Positions 6,999-16,268 are shown, counted from the first letter of the stretch. The stretch: DNA of 64,000 bases from Pseudacidovorax sp. RU35E (GCF_900156165.1 NZ_FTMY01000005.1:124001-188000), one strand, 5' to 3'. Program-made: numbers and translations. The notes: generated by a model not told the origin, from the sequence alone.

Positions 6999-8285
6999 AT
7001 GGGCGCCGCGCCGCCCATGACCCCGCCGCCTTCCTCCAGCGCTGCCGACCCGGCGCGCCGTTCAACTTCCGCCACCCGCTCTCCGAGCCGCAGCGCCTGG
7101 ACCATGCTGCTGATGCTGAGCACCGGCTTCGCGCTCAGCCAGGCCTTCCGCACCGTGGCCGCCATCATGGCGGCGCCGCTGGCGGCCGACTTCCACCTCA
7201 GCCCGCAGGCCCTGGGCCTGTTCGCCGGCGCCTTCCACTTCGCCTTCGGCGCGCTGCAGCTCCTGATGGGCATCGGCATCGACCTGCAGGGCGTGCGGCG
7301 CACCGTGCTGGTGGCCTTTCCGCTGGCCATCGGCGGGGCGGTGCTGTCGGCGCTGGCGCCCAGCTTCGGCGTGCTGGTGGTGGGGCAGGTGCTGATCGGC
7401 ATCGGCTGCGCACCGGCCTTCCTCGTGTGCACGGTCTTCATCGCACGGCACTTCGCGCCGGAGCGCTTTGCGGCGGTGTCGGGCGCCATCCTGGGCCTGG
7501 GCAGCTGCGGCATGCTGGTCACCAGCACGCCGCTGGCCTGGCTGATCGAGGCCAGTTCCTGGCGCATGGGCTTCTGGGTGCTGGCGGCGGCTTCACTGCT
7601 GGCCTGGGGGGCGATCGCGGCCGTGGTGCACGAGCCGGCCCCGCCCGCGTCCAGCGCCCCCCGCGAATCGCTGGGCAGTGCCGTGCGCACCTTCGCCAGC
7701 CTGCTGCTCTTGCCACACACCTGGGGCATCCTGGCACTTGCGCTGGTCACCTATGCCTCCTTCGTGGCGCTGCGCGGGCTCTGGCTGGGGCCCATGCTGA
7801 TGCAGCGCCATGGCTTCTCGCTCGTGGCCAGCGGCAACGTGGCGCTGTTCATGACCCTGATCGCCATCGCCGGGCCGCCGCTGTTCGGCCGCATCGATCC
7901 CGGTCCGGGGCGCCGCCGACGCTGGCTGGTGGGCTTCACCGTGGTCTGTGCCGGGCTTTTCGCCGTGCTGGCCTTCGACGCGCACGCCGGCGCGGACATC
8001 GCCCTGGCGCTCGCCATCGGCCTGCTCTCGGGCTACATGGTGCTGCAGTACCCGGACGTGAAAGGCGCCTACCCGATGGCCGTCACGGGCCGGGCCATGG
8101 CGCTGTTCACCATGGCGATGTTCCTGGGCGTGGCGCTGATGCAGTGGGTGACGGGCGCCATCGCCACCGCGGCGCAGGCGCGGGGCATCGAGCCCTTCCA
8201 GGCGGTGTTCGGCGCCATCGCGCTGATGCTGGCGGCAGGGGCGCTGGCCTACCGTGTGCTGCCGCAGCCCCCGCGGGAGGGGTGA
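6999..8285 (+). CDS. Major facilitator superfamily transporter
   Basis: About 428 residues with roughly 12 hydrophobic segments, typical of an MFS antiporter or uniporter in the inner membrane. The N-terminal half has FALSQAFRTVAAIMAAPLAADF, then GIGIDLQGVRR in the position of the loop 2-3 motif, and the C-terminal half starts near PHTWGILALALVTYASFV. Substrate cannot be told from sequence. The first 30 residues are Pro/Ser-rich and poorly conserved; ATGs at 6999 and 7017 are both possible and neither has a strong ribosome site. It converges on the CYTH-CHAD gene; the 86-bp gap has a GAGGGGAGAGAGG sequence that can partly pair with an upstream CTCTCCCTC. Confidence 0.85.
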   Translation: MGAAPPMTPPPSSSAADPARRSTSATRSPSRSAWTMLLMLSTGFALSQAFRTVAAIMAAPLAADFHLSPQALGLFAGAFHFAFGALQLLMGIGIDLQGVRRTVLVAFPLAIGGAVLSALAPSFGVLVVGQVLIGIGCAPAFLVCTVFIARHFAPERFAAVSGAILGLGSCGMLVTSTPLAWLIEASSWRMGFWVLAAASLLAWGAIAAVVHEPAPPASSAPRESLGSAVRTFASLLLLPHTWGILALALVTYASFVALRGLWLGPMLMQRHGFSLVASGNVALFMTLIAIAGPPLFGRIDPGPGRRRRWLVGFTVVCAGLFAVLAFDAHAGADIALALAIGLLSGYMVLQYPDVKGAYPMAVTGRAMALFTMAMFLGVALMQWVTGAIATAAQARGIEPFQAVFGAIALMLAAGALAYRVLPQPPREG

Positions 8286-8371
8286 GGGCGGCGCTTCGCG
8301 GGCGGCTCTCCCTCTTCCCAACCCCTTCCCGCGAGGGGAGAGAGGCCGCGGCCGTCGGGCGCTCCAAGCTC

Positions 8372-9904
8372 TCAGCCCTTGCGGCGTCCCTTCCAGAACT
8401 TCGGTGCATCCGCGAGCCGGCGCAGCGCCTTGCCGGCCTTCTTCGCGGTGCGGGGCTGCCGTGCGGCCAGCCAGCCGATGGCGAACCAGGCATGGGCATC
8501 CTGTTGCGCCGCCTGCTCGTACAGGCGACGCGCCGTCACCTGGTCGTTGAACAGGCCCAGAGCGTCCTGCGCGGGGCGCAACTGGTCGAGGTAGCGGGCC
8601 GTGCGGCTGTCACCCAGCAGGGGCGCGACGAACTCGGCCAGGTAGCGCAGCCGCTTGAGCCGCTTGCGGATGCGATGACGCTGGCGGTCGTCCAGCTGGT
8701 CGAAGCGCTCGGCGTCGCGCAGCGACCGACGGTGCAGCCGGCGCAGTCGCTCACGCAGGTGGGCCAGCGTGGCATCCGCATCCAGCGTGGCAGCGGCGGC
8801 TGGTCCCGCGGCCAGGGGCTCGGCCGGGTCCTCGGCAGCGCGGCCGGCGAGGGCGACCAGCACGGCCTGGAAGCCAGGATCGCGCACCGCCGCTGTAGGC
8901 GTCGGCACGTCGGCGGCCGCGGGCAGGGTCAGCGTCGGCGCGTCGGCGTCCTCCATCCAGCGACGCGACTCGGCCAGCACCTGTGCGCGGTCGCGCTGGG
9001 CGCCCAGCGCGCCGAAGGTCCGCGTGATCGGCGCATCCCACGCCGGGTCCAGGCCCGGCGCCAGCGGGCCAAGCTCGCGCAGCGCCGTGCGCAGGCGGCG
9101 CAGGCCGATGCGCAGCTGGTGGATCTGTTCGGCGTCCTCGCTGCCTTCCGCGATCTCGCTGGCGTTGGGCAGGACCTGGGCGAGGCAGGCGGCAATCACC
9201 AGCCGCTGCAGCACCGCGCCATCGGGCGCGGGGCTGTCGCCGAAGCGTGGCGCCTCGGCCTTGATGGCCGGCACCTGCGAGATGCCCTTCATCAGCCGCT
9301 CCCCGCGCTCAGCCTTGGAGACGGTGCCCAGCCACAGGCCGTGGCGCTGCGCCCAACGGGCCGACAGTTCCACCAGGCCCCCCAGCGGCCCCTGCAGCAG
9401 CTCCAGCTCGAGCTCGCACACGGGCGCCACGCGCAGGGGACCGCCGGGGGGCGACTGCGCGACGATCTTGCCCACGTCCAGTGCCAGCTCGACCCGCGCG
9501 CCCGCATGGTGGATCTCGCGCGTCAGGCGCCAGATGTCGGTGGCATAGGTTTCGACCAGCTCTTCGCCCGCCGCCTGCAGCACCTGCAGCAGGCGCTCGC
9601 CCACAGGGGTGTCGCGGTGGCGCAGCAGGTCGGGGCGCCGCAGGTCGGCCGCGCGGGCGGCGCCCAGGTCGGCGTTGTGTTCCAGCCGCTGCAGCAGCCC
9701 ATGCCCTGCAGCCTTGACCGTCTGCACCCAGCGCCGGCCTTCCTTGCGCAGGCGCAGCGCCATGCCCGCAGCGGCCAGGGCGCCGGTCGGTGTGTCGAAG
9801 TAGCGCGCCTGCATGCGGGTGCGCTGCACGACGCCCTGGCGCAGTTCGTCCTCGACCCCGGCCAGCCGCCCGGTGGGAATGTGGAACTTGAATTCGGTTT
9901 CCAT
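8372..9904 (-). CDS. CYTH-CHAD domain protein, probable inorganic triphosphatase
   Basis: A 510-residue protein. The N-terminal CYTH domain (about 1-200) opens with METEFKF, the ExExK signature of triphosphate tunnel enzymes, and continues with YFDTP and LRLRKEGRRWVQTVK. The C-terminal CHAD domain (about 215-505) is helical and rich in conserved His and Arg, for example QIHQLRIGLRRLRTALREL and HRIRKRLKRLRYLAEF; CHAD domains bind polyphosphate. The architecture matches E. coli YgiF, a triphosphatase. The ATG at 9904 gives the ExExK motif at residues 2-6 and is firm. The gene diverges from the transglutaminase gene. Confidence 0.9.
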   Translation of the reverse strand: METEFKFHIPTGRLAGVEDELRQGVVQRTRMQARYFDTPTGALAAAGMALRLRKEGRRWVQTVKAAGHGLLQRLEHNADLGAARAADLRRPDLLRHRDTPVGERLLQVLQAAGEELVETYATDIWRLTREIHHAGARVELALDVGKIVAQSPPGGPLRVAPVCELELELLQGPLGGLVELSARWAQRHGLWLGTVSKAERGERLMKGISQVPAIKAEAPRFGDSPAPDGAVLQRLVIAACLAQVLPNASEIAEGSEDAEQIHQLRIGLRRLRTALRELGPLAPGLDPAWDAPITRTFGALGAQRDRAQVLAESRRWMEDADAPTLTLPAAADVPTPTAAVRDPGFQAVLVALAGRAAEDPAEPLAAGPAAAATLDADATLAHLRERLRRLHRRSLRDAERFDQLDDRQRHRIRKRLKRLRYLAEFVAPLLGDSRTARYLDQLRPAQDALGLFNDQVTARRLYEQAAQQDAHAWFAIGWLAARQPRTAKKAGKALRRLADAPKFWKGRRKG

Positions 9905-10064
9905 GGATGCTTGCTCAGGAAGGCGCGAGGCGGCGACGTCGGCGCCCATCGGCACGGGCCTTCGGCCGACAGGCAGGGTGCTCCTCGCTGTCCAGAATGC
10001 CGCCGCCTGCCGATGGTGGCAGGCCTGTGTGTCATTGTCCCCGTCGTTCGAGCCGAGCCTTCCC

Positions 10065-10844
10065 ATGCGCCTCAAAGCCACCAACTTCCTGAAGCTGGAT
10101 TGCCAGCAGCCTTGTCCCGTCGTCGCCATGCTGCGCCCGCGCAGTGGGCTGGCGCAGTGGGTGGTCAGCGAGCACTACCACCTGCGGCCCTGGGTGCCGA
10201 CGGTCGAGTACGTCGATCCCTATGGCAACCTGGGGCAGCGCTTCGTCGTACCGGCCGGGGGGATGGAGATCGAGGTCCAGGTGGAGATGGAGACCGAGGA
10301 AGCGCTGGCCGTGGAGCCCGCTGCACCCGTGACGCCCGTCGACCAGTTGCCCGACTCGACCCTGATGTACCTGCTGCCCAGCCGCTACTGTCCCTCCGAC
10401 CGGCTGGGAGGCCGGGCACGGGAGATCGTCGGTGACCTGACGGCCGGCTATGCGCAGGTGGAAGCCATCCGCCGCTGGATCCACGAGCACATCACCTACG
10501 AGTACGGCGTGAGCGACGCCAGCACCGATGCACTGGGCACGCTCAACCTGGGCAAGGGCGTGTGCCGCGACTTCTCGCATGTGGGCATCGCACTCGTGCG
10601 GTCGTTGCAGATCCCGGCGCGACAGGTGGTGGGCTACCTCCACAAGCTCGACCCCATGGACATGCACGCCTGGTTCGAGGCCTTCATCGGTGACCGCTGG
10701 TACACCTTCGACGCCACCCAGGCCGAGCCGCGCGGTGGGCGCCTGGTGGTGGGCTACGGCCGCGACGCCGCGGATGTGGCCTTCATCTCCAACTACGGCG
10801 AAGTCGAGGTCAAGGAGATGCGCGTGACGGTCGAGCAGGTGTGA
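10065..10844 (+). CDS. Transglutaminase-like cysteine protease family protein
   Basis: A 259-residue cytoplasmic protein. Residues 1-110 form a beta-rich domain common to this subfamily; the papain-like core follows with Cys167 in GKGVCRDFSHVGIALVRSL, His201 in MHAWFEAFI and Asp216 in YTFDATQ. Such proteins may act as peptidases, amidases or crosslinkers. The ATG at 10065 (MRLKATNFLKLDCQQPCPVV) starts the conserved region; upstream in-frame starts are antisense to the CYTH-CHAD gene. No signal peptide is seen. The specific reaction is not known. Confidence 0.88.
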   Translation: MRLKATNFLKLDCQQPCPVVAMLRPRSGLAQWVVSEHYHLRPWVPTVEYVDPYGNLGQRFVVPAGGMEIEVQVEMETEEALAVEPAAPVTPVDQLPDSTLMYLLPSRYCPSDRLGGRAREIVGDLTAGYAQVEAIRRWIHEHITYEYGVSDASTDALGTLNLGKGVCRDFSHVGIALVRSLQIPARQVVGYLHKLDPMDMHAWFEAFIGDRWYTFDATQAEPRGGRLVVGYGRDAADVAFISNYGEVEVKEMRVTVEQV

Positions 10845-10863
10845 GCCGTCGGTGCCGGCGGGC

Positions 10864-10894
10864 CGCCGCAGTGTCCGGGTGCGGACACGCGGCG
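10864..10894. terminator. Hairpin between convergent genes
   Basis: CGCCGC-A-GTGTCC pairs with GGACAC-GCGGCG around a short loop, giving about 12 paired bases with one bulge. It sits in the 54-bp gap between the ends of the transglutaminase and lipoprotein genes. There is no T-run, so termination is probable but not certain. Confidence 0.5.
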
Positions 10895-10898
10895 CCGG

Positions 10899-11180
10899 TC
10901 AGCGCCATCCGCGATGCCAGCCATACACGGGGTGATACCAGCCCCACCCGAAGCGCGGGTGGTAGTGCCACGTGTAGCCGGGTGCCGGCACGGCGTAGGT
11001 GGGAGCCACATAGACCACCGCGGGCGGGGGTGTGTAGACCGGTGGCGTGATCACCATCGGGCGAGGCACCACGTGGACCGGCTCGGGGGCGATCACGCAG
11101 CCGGTCAACAGGGCGGCGGGAAGGGCGGCAAGCGCCCAAAAGTGCGCTGGACCAAGACGCAGACAAGCAAGTTTCTTCAT
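10899..11180 (-). CDS. Small Tyr/His/Trp/Pro-rich lipoprotein
   Basis: A 93-residue protein with an N-terminal signal and lipobox LLTGC (Cys28), so it should be lipidated and exported. The mature part is Pro/Val/Tyr-rich and ends in an aromatic and histidine-rich stretch, PGYTWHYHPRFGWGWYHPVYG. This composition is seen in small YXWGW-type envelope lipoproteins of unknown function and could bind metal or cell wall. It stands alone between the transglutaminase and YihY genes. Confidence 0.7.
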   Translation of the reverse strand: MKKLACLRLGPAHFWALAALPAALLTGCVIAPEPVHVVPRPMVITPPVYTPPPAVVYVAPTYAVPAPGYTWHYHPRFGWGWYHPVYGWHRGWR

Positions 11181-11318
11181 GGCGTTGTGCGGGAAATGCC
11201 CGGAGGGCGATGTCCAGCTTCAACGCAGCGGGCCGGCGCGATGGCCGACCCGGCGGATGTAAAGACCTGTTCACTCAGCCAGCGGTCAGTCTTGTTCAGC
11301 CCACTGTCAGTGGGTTCT

Positions 11319-12479
11319 TCAGGCGGTCCTGCCGCGCGCCGCACTGCGGCGGCTGAAGCTCTTGCGCCGCAGCTTGTTCTTCTTGGCAAGGCGCTTCTGC
11401 CATTGCGACGCGGCGACGCTCAGGACCGTGGCGCCGCCCAGCAACAGGAGCTGCCGCGCGAGGTCGCGCGTGGCGCCCTGCAGGCGACGGTCCACCTCGG
11501 CCTGGGCCTCGCCGGTCTGCACCAGTGCAGTGGCTTGCGGGACGACCGGCGCGACTTCGGCATCCGGCTGTCCGGTTTCCGACTTCGTCGGGACCTCGGG
11601 CGGGTTGGCCGTGCTGGCCGCCACCCGTGCGTCTGCCACCGAACCATGTTCCAGCGCATAGACCTTGGTGAACTCCGCTCCCAGCAGGAAGATCTGCGCT
11701 GCGTAATACACCCACACCAGCAGCACGACCAGCGAGCCGGCTGCAGCGAAGGATTCCGTCATGCTGCTGCGGCCCAGGTACAGCGCGATGGCCGTCTTGC
11801 CCACCTGGAAGAGCATCGACGTCACCGCCGCGCCCACCCATACGTCGCGCCAGGCGATGCGCGTGGTGGGCATGAACTTGTAGATCATGGCGAACAGCAG
11901 CGTCATGATCGAGAACGAGATCACGATGTTGAGCAGCTGAAGCAACAGCTCCCAGCCCGGGAGCAATGCGCCGACCCAGCTGCCCATCGCCGCGAGAAAC
12001 GCAGAGACCAGCAGCGACACCATCAGCAGAAAGGCCAGTCCCAGGATCAGCCCGAAGGACAGCACCCGTGCCCGCAGCACCGACCACACCCCCTGGGGCT
12101 TGGCCGACTGCGGAACGTGCCAGATGCGGTCCAGCGCGCTCTGCAGTTCGGCGAAGACGGTGGTGGCACCGATCACGAGCACACCCGCACCGATCAGGCC
12201 TGCCACCAAGCCTTTGCCCGGCTCGCTGGCACTGCGGATCAGTCCCTGCACCGCGATGGCCGCCTCGCGCCCGATCAGGCCCGAGAGCTGCCCGACGATC
12301 TCACCCTGTACCGCCTCGCGTCCGAACAGAGCACCGGCGATGGCGATCACGATCACCAGCAGCGGTGCCAGCGAGAACAGGGTGTAGTAGCTGATGGCCG
12401 CCCCCATGCTGGGGGCGAAGTCATCGCTCCAGGCGACGACAGCTTTCTTGCAGAGCGAAAAGAGTTCCTTGAAGGTCAT
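11319..12479 (-). CDS. YihY/BrkB family inner-membrane protein
   Basis: A 386-residue membrane protein with about six transmembrane segments: AAISYYTLFSLAPLLVIVIAI near residue 30, the conserved GATTVFAELQSALDRIWHV, and FMPTTRIAWRDVWVGAAVTSMLFQVGK. The family is widespread; its old label 'ribonuclease BN' is wrong and the real role is unclear. The C-terminal 90 residues are a charged cytoplasmic tail, ending very basic. The start MTFKELFSLCKKAVVAW is chosen over an ATG 12 codons upstream because the family begins here. A CCCACT-GTC-AGTGGG hairpin lies just after the stop. Confidence 0.88.
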   Translation of the reverse strand: MTFKELFSLCKKAVVAWSDDFAPSMGAAISYYTLFSLAPLLVIVIAIAGALFGREAVQGEIVGQLSGLIGREAAIAVQGLIRSASEPGKGLVAGLIGAGVLVIGATTVFAELQSALDRIWHVPQSAKPQGVWSVLRARVLSFGLILGLAFLLMVSLLVSAFLAAMGSWVGALLPGWELLLQLLNIVISFSIMTLLFAMIYKFMPTTRIAWRDVWVGAAVTSMLFQVGKTAIALYLGRSSMTESFAAAGSLVVLLVWVYYAAQIFLLGAEFTKVYALEHGSVADARVAASTANPPEVPTKSETGQPDAEVAPVVPQATALVQTGEAQAEVDRRLQGATRDLARQLLLLGGATVLSVAASQWQKRLAKKNKLRRKSFSRRSAARGRTA

Positions 12480-12603
12480 GGCGGCGGCTTCCTGGAGACG
12501 CGTACGACGGCGCACGTTTGCGGCGAGTGTGGGACGTCGGGCGCATCACCGCCATGCGTCAAGGGGCGCATTGCGGGTAGGCCAACTGCGATTGCCGCCC
12601 GGC

Positions 12604-12819
12604 TCAGGCGGGCGGGCCGCCGGCGGTATCGCCACCGTCGCCCCCCAGATGGCGGGCCACGTCCGTGGCCCGGTCGCCGACGGCGGCCACGGCCGCCCGC
12701 AGCGTGGCCTCGTCGATGTCCATGCGGCGTGCCCATTCGGCCACGGAGCCCTCGGATTGCAGGTCGATGCGGTCGGGGTCGTTGCCGGCGGGGGCGATGA
12801 GGGTGTGGTCGTCGGGCAT
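12604..12819 (-). CDS. DUF3606-like small protein
   Basis: A 71-residue soluble protein. The segment VAEWARRMDIDEATLRAAVAAVGDRATDVARHL matches the DUF3606 pattern of a short helix pair with an xxWxxxxxVxxxxLxxAVxxVGxxxxxV spacing. TGGAGG lies 5-10 bases before the ATG. Function is unknown; these proteins are often near stress genes. It is followed by the YihY gene and preceded by the histidine kinase-like gene on the same strand. Confidence 0.7.
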   Translation of the reverse strand: MPDDHTLIAPAGNDPDRIDLQSEGSVAEWARRMDIDEATLRAAVAAVGDRATDVARHLGGDGGDTAGGPPA

Positions 12820-12849
12820 GGGGCCTCCAGATGGTTGGGGAAAGTGGGC

Positions 12850-13569
12850 TCAGGTGGCCATCGGCGCGCCACGGGCAAAACTCGCCACCAGGGTGCGGCC
12901 CGAGGGCGCCGTCTGGCGCATGACCTCCAGCCGGCCACCTTGGGCACGCACCGCGTCACGCAGTCGATCCTCGCCACCGCCGTCCTGGACTTCGCCTTCC
13001 GGGGGCGTCGGCGCGTGCACCGCGATGCGGAAGCGCTCAGGCTCCACGATGGAGGCGACGATCAGGCCGCTGCCGGGCGTCGCCACGGCCGCCGCCTCGG
13101 CCACCATGCGGCCCACCAGTTGGGCCAGGCGGTCGGGATCGGCCTGGCAATGGCCTTCGCCCAGCCGGTCATGCTCCAAGGCATGGCCTGGAAAAGCCTG
13201 CGCCAGCGTCTCGACGCACTGGGCCACCAAGGCGTGGAGGGCAACCGGACGCGGCCGCTCGTCGCCGCGGGTGGCGGTCTGGGCTTCGGCGATGCGCTGG
13301 TCGATGAGTTGCTGCGCGCGCTCGCCTGCGCTGTCGATGTGGTCGAGCACCTGCCGCTGCTGAGGATCGAGTACACCCCGGCGCAACAGCTCGGTGCCCA
13401 GCCGGATGGCGCCCAGCGGGTTGCGTAGGTCGTGGCTCAGACGCGCCAGTTGGCGCTCCAGCTGGTTCACCTGCGTCTGCAGGGCTTCGCGCGTGGCCTC
13501 CAGCTGCGCCAGGGCAGGCCGGGAAGGGGACGCAGGGGGCTCGGCGGAAGCGGATTCCGGGTCGTGCAT
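12850..13569 (-). CDS. Histidine-kinase-like protein with HisKA and degenerate ATPase domain
   Basis: A 239-residue protein without membrane segments or sensor domain. A coiled region (20-42) leads into a HisKA motif, RLSHDLRNPLGAIRLG, with phospho-acceptor His46. The ATPase part is shortened: ADPDRLAQLVGRMVAEAAAVA aligns with the N-box region but lacks the usual Asn, and no clear DxGxG box is present, so ATP binding is doubtful. It may act as a phosphotransfer or phosphatase partner. AGGAGC precedes the ATG at 13569. The lone receiver gene at 15891-16268 could be its partner, but they are 2.3 kb apart. Confidence 0.7.
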   Translation of the reverse strand: MHDPESASAEPPASPSRPALAQLEATREALQTQVNQLERQLARLSHDLRNPLGAIRLGTELLRRGVLDPQQRQVLDHIDSAGERAQQLIDQRIAEAQTATRGDERPRPVALHALVAQCVETLAQAFPGHALEHDRLGEGHCQADPDRLAQLVGRMVAEAAAVATPGSGLIVASIVEPERFRIAVHAPTPPEGEVQDGGGEDRLRDAVRAQGGRLEVMRQTAPSGRTLVASFARGAPMAT

Positions 13570-13849
13570 GTTCGCTCCTGAGGGCGGGAACGTGAAAGCG
13601 GCGGCGAGAGGAAGCATGCATGCTCAAGTGCCGTCCGCGTCCCACCGATGCGCCGTCGGCGCCACCGCAGGTAGGCCAACGACGACGCAGCGCAAACCCC
13701 GCAGCGCTCGCCTTCCCGAAGCGTTCACGCACAATCGGTGGCCCTGGGCGAGCTCCGTCGCCTCCAGGCCGGCCCCCGCATCCCTCGCAGCGTGCGACCG
13801 GCAGCGCCCCTCATCAGCAGGCCCTTCGCGGCCCCAAGCCCTTCTACTC

Positions 13850-14329
13850 ATGCAGATCACCCAAGACACCGTCGTCACCCTGCGCCTGCGCATCGCGGAC
13901 GCCCAGAACGGCCAGCTGCTCGACAGTCCCAAGGAGCCGGTCGTGTACCTGCACGGCGGCTACGACAACATCCTGCCGGCCATCGAGTCCGCGCTGGACG
14001 GGCAGACGGCCGGCCACCAGGCCACGCTGAACCTGTCGCCCGAGCAGGCCTTCGGCTCGCGCGACGACAGCCTTCTGCGCACCATTCCCAAGAGCGAATT
14101 CCCGCCGGGCGTGAAAGTCGGCGGCCAGCTGCGCGGCCAGCTCGACAACGGCGAGCCGCATGTGTTCAACGTCGTCAAGATCAAGGGGCCGCAGGTGCTG
14201 CTGGACGGCAACCATCCCCTGGCCGGCCGCAGCCTGCGCATCCAGCTGAACGTCGTGGCCGTGCGTGCCGCCACCGGTGAAGAAGTCGCCCACCGTCACG
14301 TGCACGGCGACGGCGGCCACCATCACTGA
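13850..14329 (+). CDS. slyD: SlyD-type FKBP peptidyl-prolyl cis-trans isomerase
   Basis: A 159-residue cytoplasmic prolyl isomerase and metallochaperone. The FKBP part has VYLHGGYDNILPAIESALDG and LSPEQAFGSRDDSL; the inserted-flap (IF) chaperone region follows, with NVVKIKGPQVLLDGNHPLAGRSL being a SlyD hallmark. The C-terminus HRHVHGDGGHHH can bind nickel or zinc. The ATG at 13850 begins MQITQDTVVTLRLRIAD, the normal family start. The stop overlaps the end of the convergent amidase gene by 7 bases. Confidence 0.92.
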   Translation: MQITQDTVVTLRLRIADAQNGQLLDSPKEPVVYLHGGYDNILPAIESALDGQTAGHQATLNLSPEQAFGSRDDSLLRTIPKSEFPPGVKVGGQLRGQLDNGEPHVFNVVKIKGPQVLLDGNHPLAGRSLRIQLNVVAVRAATGEEVAHRHVHGDGGHHH

Positions 14330-15798
14330 GCGCTGAAGGCGCCGCCGGGCGTCACGGGCGACGGCGGCACGCCGCGCGCCTCGATGGCTTCGGCGGCTTC
14401 GAGGCAGAGGTCTTCGCGAAAGCGTGCCGCCACGAGTTGCACGCCCACGGGCGCGGGCCCGTGCTCACCTTCGGCCATGCCGGTGCTCACCGTCAGGCCC
14501 GGCAGGCCCATGAAAGGCAGCGCGATCTGGGTCATCTGCGCAGCCCAGACGCGGGCATAGCCGTCGGGGCCCTGAAGGTCCAGGTCGACCGGGAAGGGCA
14601 GCTCGGCCGACACCGGCAGCAGCACCAGCGGGTAGCGCTCGTGCAGGAAGCGTTGCCATTGGCGCGTGAGGGTCGCGCGCCGCACCAGGATGGCCGACAG
14701 CGCGGCGCTGTCCATGCGTGCGGCCACCTCGGCCTGGCCGCGCAGCACCACCAGCGCCGCCGGATCGCCCTCTCGCTCGGCCGTGCGCAGCTGGGCCTCG
14801 TAGCCATCGCCAACCCACAGCAGCGTCTGGTCGTCGGCGGCAGCCCTGAGCGGCGGCAGCGCCTCCACCTCGTCCACCTGCCAGCCGGCGTCGCGCAGCC
14901 GCCGGGCGGCGTCGTGCAGCGCCGACTCGACGGGGGCCGTGGTGGCCAGGCCATCGGGCCGCACACACAGCGCGGCCCGCCGCGGGACCTCGGGGCCGAG
15001 CAGGGGTGCCGGCACCGACCATGGGTCGCGCGCATCCGGACGGGCCATGGCGGCCAGGGCGAGCCGCAGATCCTGCACATGCCGGGCGATGGGACCGGAG
15101 ACGGCGGTGAGCTGGCCGCCGATGGTGCGCTCGGGGCTGGAGGCATTCCACGCGGCCACGCGGCCGAAGCTGGGTCGCAGGCCGTGCACGCCGCAGGCAT
15201 AGGCCGGGTAGCGGATCGAGCCGGCGATGTCCGTGCCATGGCCGATGGCGCCGATGCCCGAGGCCACCGCCGCAGCCGCGCCGCCAGAGGAGCCGCCGGG
15301 CGTCAGCGCCGGGTTGCGCGGATTGCGCGTCACGCCGTGCAACTGGTTGCCGGTGAACCAGCGGTAGCTGAAGGCGGGCGTGTTGGTGCGCCCGATGAGC
15401 ACCGCGCCGGCCGCCAGCAGACTGTCCACCACCGGGCTGTTGTGTTCGGCGATCAGGTCCTTCTGCAGGCGCACGCCGTTGGTGGTGGCGAAGCCGGCCT
15501 GGTCGACGTTGACCTTGAGGGTGACCGGCACCCCGGCGAGCGGCCCCACGGCCTCGCCGCGGGCCAGGGCCGCGTCGATCCCGGCGGCACGGCGCAGCGC
15601 TTCTTCGGGCCGGTGGTCGACCACGGCATTGATGGCCGGGTTGACCGCGTCAAGCCGCGCCAGGGCGGCCTGCGCGGCCTCGGTGGCAGAGATGCGACGG
15701 CTCGCAACCAGGGCAGCGGTCTGGGCGGCGCCCAACTGCCAGAGTTCGGTCGGCAGCGTGGAAGGAAGCACGGCGGAGGAGGCGGCAGCAGAGGACAT
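14323..15798 (-). CDS. Amidase-signature family protein
   Basis: A 491-residue amidase expected to hydrolyse a carboxamide. The Ser-cisSer-Lys triad is visible: Lys95 in VTLKVNVD, the Gly-rich GGSSGG around Ser170/171, and nucleophile Ser194 in GTDIAGSIRYPA. No gatB/gatC partner is next to it, and its length and GTDIAGSIR segment favour a general amidase over GatA. The start at 15798 is the first ATG with the family-like ELWQLGAAQTAALV following. It ends tail to tail with slyD, sharing 7 bases. It is one of three amidase-signature genes in the window. Confidence 0.88.
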   Translation of the reverse strand: MSSAAASSAVLPSTLPTELWQLGAAQTAALVASRRISATEAAQAALARLDAVNPAINAVVDHRPEEALRRAAGIDAALARGEAVGPLAGVPVTLKVNVDQAGFATTNGVRLQKDLIAEHNSPVVDSLLAAGAVLIGRTNTPAFSYRWFTGNQLHGVTRNPRNPALTPGGSSGGAAAAVASGIGAIGHGTDIAGSIRYPAYACGVHGLRPSFGRVAAWNASSPERTIGGQLTAVSGPIARHVQDLRLALAAMARPDARDPWSVPAPLLGPEVPRRAALCVRPDGLATTAPVESALHDAARRLRDAGWQVDEVEALPPLRAAADDQTLLWVGDGYEAQLRTAEREGDPAALVVLRGQAEVAARMDSAALSAILVRRATLTRQWQRFLHERYPLVLLPVSAELPFPVDLDLQGPDGYARVWAAQMTQIALPFMGLPGLTVSTGMAEGEHGPAPVGVQLVAARFREDLCLEAAEAIEARGVPPSPVTPGGAFSAQ

Positions 15799-15890
15799 CC
15801 CAGGGGTGTAGCGGGAGTCAGGTCCGCTTGTCCAGCGCCATTGATGGGCGGTGCCCGATGCCCCGCGCGCTCCTGCGCGGTTGCACGCAC

Positions 15891-16268
15891 TCAGCGCATG
15901 GGGCTCGCGTTGCAGTAGTCGAAAAAGGCGTCCAGGTCGTTCGACTTGTCGAACACGCGATCGGCACCTGCGTCGCTGCAGCGGCGGCGCATGTCGGCCG
16001 TGGCGTAGTTGGTCAGTACCACCATCCGCTGCCGGGCGCCGCCATTGCGCAGCCGCCGCAGCACGCCAAGGCCGGAGCCCTGACGCAGGAAGAGATCGAC
16101 GATCGCCAAGTCCCACGCATCGGAATGCGCCTGCATCCACCGGACCGCCTCGTCCTCGCCTTCGGCCATCCCGACGATCTCGGCGTCGGTAAGGTCTTCG
16201 AGCGTGGGGATGAGGCTGTCCCGGATGGTGGGGTTGTCTTCGACGATAAAGATGCGGGGGGCAGCCAT
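15891..16268 (-). CDS. Single-domain response regulator
   Basis: A 125-residue receiver domain with no output domain. Acidic pocket E10/D11 in FIVEDNPTIRD, phospho-acceptor Asp58 in AIVDLFLRQGSG, Thr86 in VVLTNYA and Lys108 in FDKSND. Such lone receivers act by phosphorylation-dependent protein contact or as phosphate sinks. It is downstream of no kinase gene here; the degenerate kinase at 12850 is the nearest candidate. Confidence 0.88.
   Translation of the reverse strand: MAAPRIFIVEDNPTIRDSLIPTLEDLTDAEIVGMAEGEDEAVRWMQAHSDAWDLAIVDLFLRQGSGLGVLRRLRNGGARQRMVVLTNYATADMRRRCSDAGADRVFDKSNDLDAFFDYCNASPMR

Noticed and set aside
6794-10435. 1,213-codon plus-strand frame
   Set aside because: It runs out of frame through MFS, antisense to the CYTH-CHAD gene and out of frame into the transglutaminase.
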